Positions 1-8,263 are shown, counted from the stretch's first letter. The stretch is 32,389 bases of DNA from CAYNXB01 sp964401045 (GCA_964401045.1 CAYNXB010000029.1:1-32389), one strand, 5' to 3'. The notes: generated by a model not told the origin, from the sequence alone. Numbers and translations are program-made.

Positions 1-8
1 GGGGCGCA

Positions 9-1640
9 GTGACAAAGACACCAATCGTAAACCTTGCACTGCGCTTATTGCGCAAAGACATCACGGTAGGCGAGGCGCTCAAGGACGATCATGACCTTGA
101 GCCGGTGGAGAGCACCGCTGGCACGCTGCTGATTGGACAGGGCGTCGCAAATCCGCCCACGTGGACCAACTTCCTCGCTCATTACAATCCTGAAGTCAGG
201 GCGAGGCTTCGCACGCAAAGTTGTTCCGCCGTCTTGCTTATCGAAGCAGGCAAGGGAGACGAGAAGCGGCTGTTCGCATTGTGCTTCGGGCAAGGCCACC
301 ATGTTCTCCACGATGACGCAATCCAGCGCGGGTTCGGTTTGCGCGTGGTGCTCAATGCTGTTTCGAGAAGTCAGTTGCGGACGTTGGACAGCGCAAGCCT
401 CGACACCACGGTCATACAGCGCCGTGTTCAGGCGAGCCGCGACAGTGACTTGAGTGCCTTCGATCTGGACGCTAACCGCAATCTTGTCCGACTGGCATCC
501 GGCACGCCAAAGAGCGGAGACTTCGCAAAGTCGCTCGCTGGCAAGGATGCGCTGCACCTGCGCGCGGCCCTCGATCCAGACAAGCTTGCCGAGCACTGCG
601 AGAAGGCTCTAAAACTATACCAAGCAACTGATTACCAAACGGACTTTGCCTTCATCGACTACGTGCAACCTGTCGGCGAACGTCTGTTGACCGAGAAGCT
701 CGACGGCATCGCCTTCAAAGACCTCAAGTCGATGGTCGATGGAAATGCATCTGATCTCCACATGGTCATCCCTGACATTCTCGCTCCCGACGCGAGCATG
801 GAGATCGGTTACTTCGGCATCGGCCTGTCTCCCGGTCAAAAGACGGCTTATGGTGAACTTGCCATCGAGGACTACGTCACCGAACTGCAAAAAGGCGACT
901 TCAACCAGATTGCCGATATGTCCAAGTTGAAGGCCGGCCATGAGATAAGGGTCATCAAGGACGGAGAGGGCGACCGGAGCCGCAAGCGCAAGCTATACAC
1001 CTGCTTCGTGCATGAGGTGACGCAGGGGAACGACATCTTTGTCTTGTTCGATGGCCAGTGGTTTCTCGTGAGCCGCGCCTATCACAAGGAGATCGAGGGT
1101 GCCTATGCAGCGCTCCTGAAACCCGCGTTTCGTGCAAGCACGACCGCCGCCAACGAGCGTGCGCTGATCGCGGAGTTAGAAGGCGAGCATAGTCTGATCT
1201 CGATGGATCAGACAAAGGTTGCTCCGAAGGGGGCCGCCAACGCGGCCCTCGAACCTTGCGACTTCTTGTCTCGGACCAAGCAATTCATCCATTTGAAGGA
1301 TGGTCACTCCTCCGCTCCATTGAGCCATCTTTGGAACCAAGGTTTAGTGGCAGCGGAGGCGTTCGTGTCAGACGAGGTATTTCGGAAAGGTTTTAGATCG
1401 GCTGCCAAGAAACGCGAGAAGAAGTTCAGCAAACAGGGTTTCATCAAGCTCTTGCCTGACGGAAGATCAAAACCAGTCCCAAGTGACTTCACCGTCGTAT
1501 TCGGCGTGATGCGACACCCGTATGTGTCCAGCGGCAACTTAGGTTTACCATTCTTCAGCAAGGTTGCACTTCGAGCAGTTGCGGAGCGCATCTCTCGGAT
1601 GGGTTTCCCCGTCGAGCTTCACCTGATCGAAAAGAAATGA
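9..1640 (+). CDS. DUF6119 / TIGR04141-type sporadically distributed protein
   Basis: A 543-aa protein with a GTG start eight bases from the window edge. No in-frame stop precedes it, so the true start could lie further left. The N-terminus (VNLALRLLRKDI) looks like the opening beta-strand of the TIGR04141 family. Residues about 415-455 carry its best block: a CDFL element, then IHLKDGHSS, then LSHLWNQGLVAAEAF and an FRKGF element. An FDGQWFLVS strand precedes this, near residue 350. The length is normal for the family. The family is patchily distributed and often sits on islands. Its biochemical role is unknown to me, and a role in phage defence is inference only. The next gene begins 49 bp downstream on the same strand. 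Family assignment is fairly sure, function is not. Confidence 0.75.
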   Translation: MTKTPIVNLALRLLRKDITVGEALKDDHDLEPVESTAGTLLIGQGVANPPTWTNFLAHYNPEVRARLRTQSCSAVLLIEAGKGDEKRLFALCFGQGHHVLHDDAIQRGFGLRVVLNAVSRSQLRTLDSASLDTTVIQRRVQASRDSDLSAFDLDANRNLVRLASGTPKSGDFAKSLAGKDALHLRAALDPDKLAEHCEKALKLYQATDYQTDFAFIDYVQPVGERLLTEKLDGIAFKDLKSMVDGNASDLHMVIPDILAPDASMEIGYFGIGLSPGQKTAYGELAIEDYVTELQKGDFNQIADMSKLKAGHEIRVIKDGEGDRSRKRKLYTCFVHEVTQGNDIFVLFDGQWFLVSRAYHKEIEGAYAALLKPAFRASTTAANERALIAELEGEHSLISMDQTKVAPKGAANAALEPCDFLSRTKQFIHLKDGHSSAPLSHLWNQGLVAAEAFVSDEVFRKGFRSAAKKREKKFSKQGFIKLLPDGRSKPVPSDFTVVFGVMRHPYVSSGNLGLPFFSKVALRAVAERISRMGFPVELHLIEKK

Positions 1641-1689
1641 CACGGGGTGAACCGTCAATATTGCCCTGCCGCTATAGCATTTCGATCTT

Positions 1690-2994
1690 ATGAGCGATCA
1701 TCCCAATCGTTGCCCTTTGGCGGCCATCGATCAGCGGTTAGACGATGCACATCGTCAATGGCATCAAGCAGAAGGTGCCTATTTTGAGCCGGAGGCATTC
1801 CGGGTCGCAATCCAGAGCGCCATTCAAACTCTCCGAACTGTCACGTTCTTGGTTCAGAGCAATAGGCGCCTGATCCCCGAGTTCGATAATTGGTATGCTC
1901 GATGGCAAGACAAATTGCGCGCCGATCCCCTCATGAGGTGGATGGTGGAAGCGCGAAACAGGATCGAAAAGGTCGGAGACCTTGAGGTTCACAGCTTCAT
2001 CCGAGCAGAGATTATCGCATCATATCTGGACGAAGGCCCCCGAGTAGAGGTTCCAGCAAAACTGTTTGACGGCACAAAGCAGCTTTTAGAAAACATCCCT
2101 GACGATGCAGTCGGGACGCATGTCCGTAAGCACGGCATCTTAGCCATTCAGCGGCGGTGGGTAGAAAATACGCTCCCGGACTTTGAATTGCTGGACGCTG
2201 TGGCGACCGCCTATGGCCGTCTGTCCAACCTCGTTGCGGATGCGCACGAGCAGGCAGGACTGCCTCATCCTGTAACCACGAATACGAGTTCCAAGGAGAC
2301 CTTCGCAGCGGGTTTCCGCGAGGGACGGTTGCCGTGCATGATTGCTCATGCAGAAACTCGAACGCTCCACATCTCGCTAGCTGATGGAGCGCGCATGACA
2401 ATTGAGGCTCGTGAGGAGCCGTTCGACATTGGCAAGGCCAAGGAGGCGGCAGCAAAGTTTGGAGTTAAACCGGATGCGATCTTTCCTCTTTCAGCTTCTA
2501 ATGCCGAGGATGCGCTCAACTCCCTGTTCGATACAGCGCGCACAGTCTTTCTCAAAGATGGGTATCACCAAACCATCGCCTTCTTTCTAAAGGAAGCACG
2601 ACCGATCCACATGGAGGCGCTTCATCCGGAGGATCAAGCGCAGAAATACCTTATGATGCGACAAGTAGCCAACGAGGTGGCTAGGCGCGGGGCGGACGCC
2701 GTGATCCTGTTGGCCGAAGCGTGGACCGCGAAGTTTGATCGAACCGACCCGTATAAGCGGGCCGCTGATGCGCCAGATCGCCAAGAGGTCTTGTGCGCAA
2801 CTCTCGCGCAAAGTGCCGGTGATGCCGTCCAGCTTTCTGCGCTAATCAAGCGCAAGCGGGCGAAAATCACCCTTGCAGGAACGGTGCGCGTCCGATCTCC
2901 AGCGGTTTGGAGCTTTGCGCCGGTCTACCGAGTGTGGGGCCGACCACTGCCCGATGAGTGGAATTATGCTATTCGCGGTGAGGGGCCGCCCTAA
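1690..2994 (+). CDS. Hypothetical 434-aa island protein paired with the DUF6119 gene
   Basis: I do not recognise this protein. It starts with ATG and has no signal peptide or membrane segment. Residues about 15-120 look all-helical and contain WMVEARNRIEKVGDLE, a short motif I have the impression of seeing in other bacterial hypothetical proteins. It recalls the helical face of HEPN-like folds but lacks a clear R-x4-6-H nuclease motif. The middle (about 205-300) looks alpha/beta, and the C-terminus (about 390-434) is a strand-rich tail ending in EGPP. It follows the DUF6119 gene by 49 bp on the same strand, so co-transcription is likely. The 49-bp gap has no terminator-like hairpin. That it is a real gene is well supported by its length and its frame consistency; function is unknown. 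Confidence 0.7.
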   Translation: MSDHPNRCPLAAIDQRLDDAHRQWHQAEGAYFEPEAFRVAIQSAIQTLRTVTFLVQSNRRLIPEFDNWYARWQDKLRADPLMRWMVEARNRIEKVGDLEVHSFIRAEIIASYLDEGPRVEVPAKLFDGTKQLLENIPDDAVGTHVRKHGILAIQRRWVENTLPDFELLDAVATAYGRLSNLVADAHEQAGLPHPVTTNTSSKETFAAGFREGRLPCMIAHAETRTLHISLADGARMTIEAREEPFDIGKAKEAAAKFGVKPDAIFPLSASNAEDALNSLFDTARTVFLKDGYHQTIAFFLKEARPIHMEALHPEDQAQKYLMMRQVANEVARRGADAVILLAEAWTAKFDRTDPYKRAADAPDRQEVLCATLAQSAGDAVQLSALIKRKRAKITLAGTVRVRSPAVWSFAPVYRVWGRPLPDEWNYAIRGEGPP

Positions 2995-3353
2995 CGCGCT
3001 TCCGCCTTCTGTCGCACACGGTCCTGCCCATGTGAGATCGCTGGAGAAACGTGGCAACTGTCCCAATAGGGCCGTTTCCCCGCCAGTGCGACGGTCTCTC
3101 GCAGCTTCCTAGAGCCTAGTGGGGCGGTGCAACAGTTGCACCGTGATCGCTGATCAATCCACTGGATCGAAAATCGGCTCACCTCCGCGTTCAGTGCCTC
3201 GGCAATCTTAGCGATCACCTTGATCGTGGGGTTCCGCAATCCGTGCTTGATCCCGCTTAGATACCCGGCTCTCCGGCTTCATGGCAGGTCAGGATGCTGC
3301 GGCGCGTGCGGCGGCTCCGAAGGGGATTTGATCAAGGGGACCTGTCGTTTCAT
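2995..3353 (-). pseudogene. Decayed XRE-family regulator remnant
   Basis: On the minus strand, from about 3278 down, the frame reads SRRAGYLSGIKHGLRNPT and then IKVIAKIAEALNAEVSRF. This is the recognition helix and C-terminal half of a Cro/CI-type (XRE) helix-turn-helix. A stop codon (TGA, 3281-3279) lies immediately before it. The normal N-terminal helices are missing. A separate 24-codon frame with ATG at 3353 and a GGAGAG upstream may be the old N-terminus. After residue SRF the frame degenerates into low-complexity Cys/Arg codons. The intact XRE gene at 8060-8263 shows what a full copy looks like (VERGVRNPTLTVVERIAAALN). I read this as a gene broken by an internal deletion or frameshift. 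Confidence 0.55.
3125..3143. promoter_or_regulatory. Perfect 19-bp palindrome, operator-like
   Basis: CGGTGCAACAGTTGCACCG is a perfect inverted repeat with 9-bp arms around a single central base. It lies inside the decayed XRE remnant, between the two flanking plus-strand genes. With one central base it resembles a dimeric repressor operator more than an RNA hairpin. The partner protein is unknown. Confidence 0.4.
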
Positions 3354-3444
3354 ATCTCTCCCGGCGTCGCCGCGAACCGTGTTTTAACGTAATCGCGCCA
3401 TCTAGCGAAAACGGTATGGTGAACCGCGTAAGCAGGGGGATCAG

Positions 3445-4421
3445 ATGAATAATAAGGGATTGAGCTTTCTCGGGGCGGGTCTGCTCATCGTTGGGCTGTT
3501 CCTGCCCATCGCGACCTTGCCGTTTCTCGGCAACGTCACGCTCATGAGCAATGGCTTTAACTTTGTCGCCATTGGCCTCCTTGTGCTGGGCCTTCTAAGC
3601 GCGTTTCTCGGCTGGGCAGATCGGCGCGACGCACTGATTTGGACGGGTGGTGCGGCACTGCTGACGGTCATTTACGTTTTCGGTCGCCTCCAGTGGTCGA
3701 TGATCCAAATGCGCTCGGGGATGATGCACTCAAGGACAATCCCTTCGCGGGCCTCGCTCAAACGGCGATGGCCTCGGTAGGTTTGCAGTGGGGCTGGCTA
3801 GTCCTCGCCGCTGCCCCAGCCTTGCTCGTCTACGTCGCCGTTCAGGATCGAAAAGCTGACGGTGCGCCGCTTCTCTCAATCAACGACGGCGTTGAGAAGA
3901 TTGTCGCTGGCGTATCGGCGCTGATGCTGCTGATTTCGCCCGTGCAAGATGCGTGGACGCATTTCAGCGCGCCGAAGGTCGCATCCTCAACGGATGCCAT
4001 TCCGGCAGTGGCAGCGACCCAATCCGAGGCGAGTTCCTCTCCCTCTGCCGAAGCAGCGAGCTACATCAACAAAAGCCTTCGCCTCTATCAGTTCGAGGCG
4101 AAATACTACGATAGCCTGTTGGATGGCCGCGTGCCGGGCGTGGACTTCAAGATCAAAAACGAGGGCGACCGAACCATCAACAGTTTGACCGTGAAAGTCG
4201 AATTTCTGGACGCTGACGATCAGCCCATCGCGGAGGAACTCTACTACCCGGTGAACGTGAGCGGGATAAGCATAGGCAACGAGGACAAACCGCTGCGGCC
4301 TAACTACATCTGGCAACAAGAAAGCGGGCAATTCTACACTGCCAAGACCGTGCCGAGCGAGTGGAAAGAAGGGAACGCCCGAGCGACGATCACCGACATT
4401 GAGTTCGATCCGGCAAGCTGA
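3445..4421 (+). pseudogene. Frameshifted membrane protein gene with C-terminal FxLYD-like domain
   Basis: Two overlapping plus-strand frames read as one protein. The first (ATG 3445, AGGGGGA upstream at 3432-3438) gives three hydrophobic segments in about 80 residues and ends its sensible part at VIYVFGRLQ. The second continues from about 3693 with VVDDPNALGDDALKDNPF, then more membrane segments. It ends with a soluble domain (DFKIKNEGDRTINSLTVKVEF) that looks like the FxLYD fold. Adding one base near 3676-3692 would give one protein of about 325 aa. Without it the first frame stops at 3780. A TTTT run at 3677-3680 is a natural site for a one-base loss. Because the assembly is draft, a sequencing error is as likely as a true mutation. 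Function is unknown. Confidence 0.6.
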
Positions 4422-4614
4422 TCTCGAAGTCGCCCCGCGCGAACTGAACGACTTCTCAAACGGGCGGCGCATGGTTCCATCGGTTTGATCGAGATACGCC
4501 GCTACGGGTCTGGCGTGCCGAACGCACGAGATTTGTTGCCAATAAGCTAGTCTTTTCCGTGACTTAGCCATTCAGGGGTGGCATTGTCGCGTTGGAAAAT
4601 GCGAGGCTTATCAC
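4422..4614. other. Intergenic stretch upstream of the resolvase
   Basis: No coding frame is convincing here. A 7-bp inverted repeat (GAAGTCG at 4426-4432, CGACTTC at 4449-4455) just after the previous stop may act as a weak terminator. GCGAGG at 4601-4606 gives a good ribosome binding site for the resolvase ATG at 4615. A resolvase res site would be expected nearby, but I cannot identify one. Confidence 0.35.
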
Positions 4615-5172
4615 ATGCTTATTGGTTACAGGCGCTCGTCAACGACCGAACAGGTCGCGGGCTACGAGGCGCAAGAAGCCAAGCTCCTTGCAACGGGTTG
4701 CACGCGCATCTTTGGCGAGATGACCTCATCCGTTGCCCAGCGCGATCAGCTTGAGGCCGCGCTGGAGTTCGCGCGCGAAGGCGACTGCTTGATTGTGACC
4801 AAACTGGATCGGCTCTGTCGTTCGGTCGCAGAGCTTGTGGCGATCACCGAGCGGCTGCGATCAAAGAGGGTGGCCCTTCGCATCTTGTCCATGAACCTCG
4901 ACACGACCACGCCCACCGGCAAACTCATGCTGAACTTGCTTGGCTCCATAGCCGAGTTCGAGCGCGAGTTGATGCTTGAGCGCCAGCGCGAAGGCATCGC
5001 CAAGGCAAAATCGGCGGGCAAGTATCAAGGTCGCCAGCCTACCGCCCGACGCAAAGCACCGCAGGTCTTGGAGCTACGTCAATCCGGGCTAGGCGCATCC
5101 GAGATCGCAGCACGTCTCTCGATTGGCCGTTCAAGTGTATATCGGCTGCTTGCCGAGGCTGGTGGGATATGA
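4615..5172 (+). CDS. Serine recombinase, resolvase/invertase family
   Basis: A 185-aa small serine recombinase. The catalytic domain spans residues 1 to about 125: GYRRSSTTEQ places the nucleophile at Ser9. KLDRLCRS gives the paired active-site arginines (Arg66, Arg69). TPTGKLMLNLLGSIAEFERE is the start of the long E helix. Residues about 146-182 form a helix-turn-helix (GLGASEIAARLSIGRSSVYRLL). Length and order match Tn3-type resolvases and DNA invertases. Such enzymes cut both strands through a phosphoserine and usually resolve cointegrates or invert segments; they rarely integrate islands into tRNA genes. The stop overlaps the start of the next small gene (ATGA), so the three genes at 4615-5913 are probably translated together. 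Confidence 0.9.
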   Translation: MLIGYRRSSTTEQVAGYEAQEAKLLATGCTRIFGEMTSSVAQRDQLEAALEFAREGDCLIVTKLDRLCRSVAELVAITERLRSKRVALRILSMNLDTTTPTGKLMLNLLGSIAEFERELMLERQREGIAKAKSAGKYQGRQPTARRKAPQVLELRQSGLGASEIAARLSIGRSSVYRLLAEAGGI

Positions 5173-5369
5173 GGGCGACTATTCCCCGCCTGTTCGCGGA
5201 CATAACCGCGATGCTGGAGGACATGCACGGCGTTGCGATTGAAGGGCAGCGCCACGACAACGCCCCCGACATCCAGCGTGTGCTGGTCAGCCAGCTTCGG
5301 ATGACCTTCACCGCCGTGGACAGCAAGATGGGCAAGATCAAAATCCAGCTTGGCGAAGCTCATGACTAA
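5169..5369 (+). CDS. Small hypothetical protein, 66 aa, coupled to resolvase
   Basis: A 66-aa soluble protein whose ATG sits inside the resolvase stop (ATGA). Its own stop overlaps the next gene's ATG by 8 bp (ATGACTAA). It looks helical and has no membrane segment or recognisable motif. The tight overlaps on both sides are the main evidence that it is expressed. A regulatory or accessory role with the resolvase or the HNH-like protein is possible, but I do not recognise a family. Confidence 0.6.
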   Translation: MRATIPRLFADITAMLEDMHGVAIEGQRHDNAPDIQRVLVSQLRMTFTAVDSKMGKIKIQLGEAHD

Positions 5370-5913
5370 TCGCCCTTCGGAGTTCGACATCGACGCCTAC
5401 ATCGACGCGCTTCCTCGCCATCGTCTGCAATCACCCCGGCAAGACGCTCCGACCCGCTATCAAGTGTCCCGCTTCCCACTCCTGAAAGCCTACAATGGCT
5501 TTTCCGGGGAGGAGCGGCGACGAGGCGGTCAACTGGCGGGCTGGCTTCTAGCGGCGGGCTGCCTAACCGTGCGGAAGCACTGTGACGTCTGCGGTATTCA
5601 GGGGCAACACGCCTTGCACGGAGAAAACTACTATGACGTCACCCGCGACCCGACGCTGTGCCGTCCATGCCATCGCGCCATTCACATGCGTTTTTACCGT
5701 TGGGGCGACTGGTGCAAGACCGTCGAAGCGTCAGCGGTCACCGGGGTCGAGTGGTTCGCGCGCATCCCTCGGCATGGCATCGACATAGCGCAACACCTGC
5801 GCAACCGCTGGGGTTGGGGCGTTGCCAATTTGGAGAGGTCGCCGCTCTGTCCCCTGCCGGATGCCATCGTCGAGGTGTTGCCGGTAAACATGCTGCCTCA
5901 CCCGACCTTCTGA
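5362..5913 (+). CDS. HNH-like zinc-binding protein
   Basis: A 183-aa protein starting at ATG 5362; an in-frame TTG at 5350 is an alternative. Residues 74-108 carry two Cys pairs and histidines: CDVCG (Cys74, Cys77), LHGENYYD (His86), then LCRPCHRAIH (Cys100, Cys103, His104, His108). The spacing is that of HNH/Zn-finger nucleases of phages and mobile elements, where a His-x-x-Asn/Asp-Tyr segment lies between the knuckles. Here the usual His-His pair is reduced to one His before GEN, so catalysis is uncertain. A Cys-rich C-terminus (PLCPLPD) is not obviously metal-binding. It is the third member of the overlapping resolvase unit. DNA binding or nicking is inferred from the fold only. Confidence 0.6.
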   Translation: MTNRPSEFDIDAYIDALPRHRLQSPRQDAPTRYQVSRFPLLKAYNGFSGEERRRGGQLAGWLLAAGCLTVRKHCDVCGIQGQHALHGENYYDVTRDPTLCRPCHRAIHMRFYRWGDWCKTVEASAVTGVEWFARIPRHGIDIAQHLRNRWGWGVANLERSPLCPLPDAIVEVLPVNMLPHPTF

Positions 5914-6050
5914 TCCGGGCAGGATACCTCCACGGTCGCAACCTGCGGCTAAGTGGCTAATTGCTCCAGCCCGATGGCGACGTGTCCACTGATAAGGCCC
6001 AGCCAGACCTGCTTTCTGACCGATGATCGAGTGCCCGTTACCGGGTCTTA

Positions 6051-7523
6051 ATGGCCCGCCTCTACAGAGGGACTGTAAAGCACCGAAAGGCAAAGATCAT
6101 CAGCACAGCGGCAAGCGAACAGGCAATGTTCGTGCGTGCACGGCAACGTGGGCGTGGTGGATTACGCGCGTTCGTCCCGGACCTTCAGCCCGTCATGCCA
6201 GAAATAGGAATCGACCGGGTCAACCTGTCAGCCAGCGGGCACTGGATCGCAGGGGAGCCTTCCAGAGATAGCCTAAGCGTCGATGGCTACTTCGAGATGC
6301 TGACGCCTTCCGATGAGCCGATGTGGTTCCGACAGGAGAATGGCCGCGATGGCATCGTCATCAAGACGCGGGCGGACGCTGCCACGACGCTGGGCAACGT
6401 CAGACTATTCGTGGAGCGAAAGAGAGAACACGGTGGGTTCATCAAGTTCGGACTTACTGGCGGCAATGTCACCCGGACGCTGCACCATCTGCTGATCATG
6501 CACGGACATCTTGGTGGGCAGTTCGCAGAGTTTGTCTGCCAACTCGATCCGGTCGCGTTTTTCATGCGCGCGCCGGGAGGCGTCCCGCTGGCCTTCGGAA
6601 AGGACGCGGATAACTGGATCAGCGACTACACGGTGATGCGCGCCTGTCTTGGCGATGACCCGTTCGCGGCCTTCCATCCGATCTACGTGAACCAGCTTCA
6701 GCGAATGGTTGGCTGGCTTGTTCTCCCGCTCGATACCGGACGGCTGGTCTCTCAAGGCGCATCGCTGGTGTCACATGTGCCCGGCATTGCGTGTCGTATG
6801 GATTGGGGAGATGCCCGCATCCAACAGATCGAGGCATATTTCGAGCGTAGACATACTCACGCGGTCGGGGCTGTCCGGCTTCTGGCAACTGCCGCTCTGG
6901 TGGACTTCGACGATGCGCAAGTCTGGCGTTACATTACCAACAGCAGCCTGTGGGCGGAACGAGTAGATGACTGCCTGTCAGTCGGGTTCACCCTGCGCGA
7001 GAACTACCGGCTGGCGGTCTATCCGAAAGCACCGGGAAGGATCAGGTTCGAGGTGCGGCGTAAGGGCAAGGGAACAACGATCCAGTCGTCTGACGGGGTT
7101 TCAGTGCCGGAGACGCGCTTGCTGGATATGTTCCACCACGACCGAACCAATCTGCTCGACGCTGCGCAGTGGCGCGCCCTCGGTCCTCTGATGGATGAAC
7201 ACCCGGCTCCACAGATGAGCGATCTCGTTGCGCTATGCAGCGCGGTGCAGCGTGCGAGCGTCACACATGGCGTCAACTTTTCGACGCTGCTGACTGCGTT
7301 GCTGGAAGATGGCGGGCTGAAGGCCAATGGAGGGCACGCTTGGCCGGAGGGCCTGATTGACGATCTGAAACGGGCAGGCATCCTTTGCCGTCCGAAGGCT
7401 GGCCGGAAGGACCATCGCCGTCCCGACAAGCGACATGCCTTGCGGCCTGAATACCGGGGACTGCTCAACTTGGTCTCCCGGAGCTTGCTGGAAGGACACG
7501 GGTTGATCGCCGAGCGACCATAA
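6051..7523 (+). CDS. Hypothetical 490-aa island protein
   Basis: I do not recognise this 490-aa protein. It starts with ATG 137 bp after the HNH-like gene. The N-terminus is basic (about 30 Lys/Arg-rich residues). The middle contains FIKFGLTGGNVTRTLHHLL, faintly like the strand-loop-helix segment of some phage and plasmid replication proteins. Residues about 320-350 (FTLRENYRLAVYPKAPGRIRFEVRR) look strand-rich. The last 70 residues are again basic (GRKDHRRPDKRH). There is no signal peptide or membrane helix. A nucleic-acid role, perhaps replication or mobilisation, is my guess from composition and from the neighbouring resolvase and HNH-like genes. The single long frame, with an end 18 bp from the convergent next gene, supports a real CDS. 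Confidence 0.6.
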   Translation: MARLYRGTVKHRKAKIISTAASEQAMFVRARQRGRGGLRAFVPDLQPVMPEIGIDRVNLSASGHWIAGEPSRDSLSVDGYFEMLTPSDEPMWFRQENGRDGIVIKTRADAATTLGNVRLFVERKREHGGFIKFGLTGGNVTRTLHHLLIMHGHLGGQFAEFVCQLDPVAFFMRAPGGVPLAFGKDADNWISDYTVMRACLGDDPFAAFHPIYVNQLQRMVGWLVLPLDTGRLVSQGASLVSHVPGIACRMDWGDARIQQIEAYFERRHTHAVGAVRLLATAALVDFDDAQVWRYITNSSLWAERVDDCLSVGFTLRENYRLAVYPKAPGRIRFEVRRKGKGTTIQSSDGVSVPETRLLDMFHHDRTNLLDAAQWRALGPLMDEHPAPQMSDLVALCSAVQRASVTHGVNFSTLLTALLEDGGLKANGGHAWPEGLIDDLKRAGILCRPKAGRKDHRRPDKRHALRPEYRGLLNLVSRSLLEGHGLIAERP

Positions 7524-7541
7524 TCGTTCTACGAGAGGCGC

Positions 7542-7913
7542 TCATCCGCGATAGGGTTCGCAAGCAATACCGTCACCATCGCCGTCCATCTTCTCCCGGT
7601 ATCCCGGTTCGCCGATATACAGCGGCGCTACCCCCGCCGCCCGTGCGGCGTCACAACCCGGATAATATGCGCCCGGTTGCGGAGTGTGGGCACGCATGAT
7701 GCCCGCCGATACGGCCACCGACTTGAGCGATCTCGCCATTGTTGACGCGCCACCATTGCTTATTGCGACGCTGCCGATGCCAACGACCGATCCAACCAGT
7801 GCGGCACCGGCCAGAAACCGCACGGCTTCCGTCCGCTGCCTCCGCAGCCGTTGCTCGCGATAGTGTTCCCCCTCATGTATCGGAACGGAGCGGAATGGCT
7901 TCCTGAAGCTCAT
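7542..7913 (-). CDS. Excalibur calcium-binding domain protein
   Basis: A 123-aa protein with a basic N-terminus, one membrane helix at about residues 32-50 (FLAGAALVGSVVGIGSVAI) and a C-terminal excalibur domain at about 83-123. The domain shows YYPGCDAAR, then DGDGDGIACE: Cys87 and Cys118 form the expected disulfide pair, and Asp110, Asp112 and Asp114 form the EF-hand-like calcium loop. The topology suggests a membrane anchor with the domain outside. Excalibur domains are common on extracellular nucleases and surface proteins; none is fused here. It is convergent with the 490-aa gene. Domain assignment is secure, role is not known. Confidence 0.85.
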   Translation of the reverse strand: MSFRKPFRSVPIHEGEHYREQRLRRQRTEAVRFLAGAALVGSVVGIGSVAISNGGASTMARSLKSVAVSAGIMRAHTPQPGAYYPGCDAARAAGVAPLYIGEPGYREKMDGDGDGIACEPYRG

Positions 7914-8059
7914 TAGCCGACCATAGCCCGAGGAGGTTAATGGTCGATGCGTTGACCCGACAACCGCTCACGCTTCGGATTGTCGCATGAGGTCGCCCTG
8001 CTCTACCGCGAGAGCATGAGCAATCCTCGTGACGACCCAAAGCGTAGGAGTGCCGCCTG

Positions 8060-8263
8060 TTAGTCTAGTAGGCTTCCCGGACTGACGTTCAAAGCTGCTG
8101 CAATCCGCTCCACAACTGTAAGCGTCGGGTTGCGAACGCCGCGCTCAACGTCTGACATATACGACCTCGCCACTCGGGCCATATCGGCGAGCGTCTCTTG
8201 CGAATAGCCCGCTTGCTTTCGAGCAGCCTTCACGTTGGAGCCAAATCGCCGACACAAATCCAT
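8060..8263 (-). CDS. XRE-family helix-turn-helix regulator
   Basis: A 67-aa single-domain Cro/CI-type DNA-binding protein. It reads VKAARKQAGYSQETLADMARVARSYMSDVERG, then VRNPTLTVVERIAAALN, covering all five HTH helices with almost no extra sequence. There is no clear Shine-Dalgarno before the ATG. It is divergent from the membrane gene at 8374, with about 110 bp between them, and so could control that promoter and its own. It resembles the decayed remnant near 3240, which has the same RNPT-I/L turn after the recognition helix. Confidence 0.85.
   Translation of the reverse strand: MDLCRRFGSNVKAARKQAGYSQETLADMARVARSYMSDVERGVRNPTLTVVERIAAALNVSPGSLLD

Noticed and set aside
3676..3693. Programmed -1 frameshift in the membrane gene
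   Set aside because: No X-XXY-YYZ slippery heptamer or downstream pseudoknot is evident; mutation or error is simpler.
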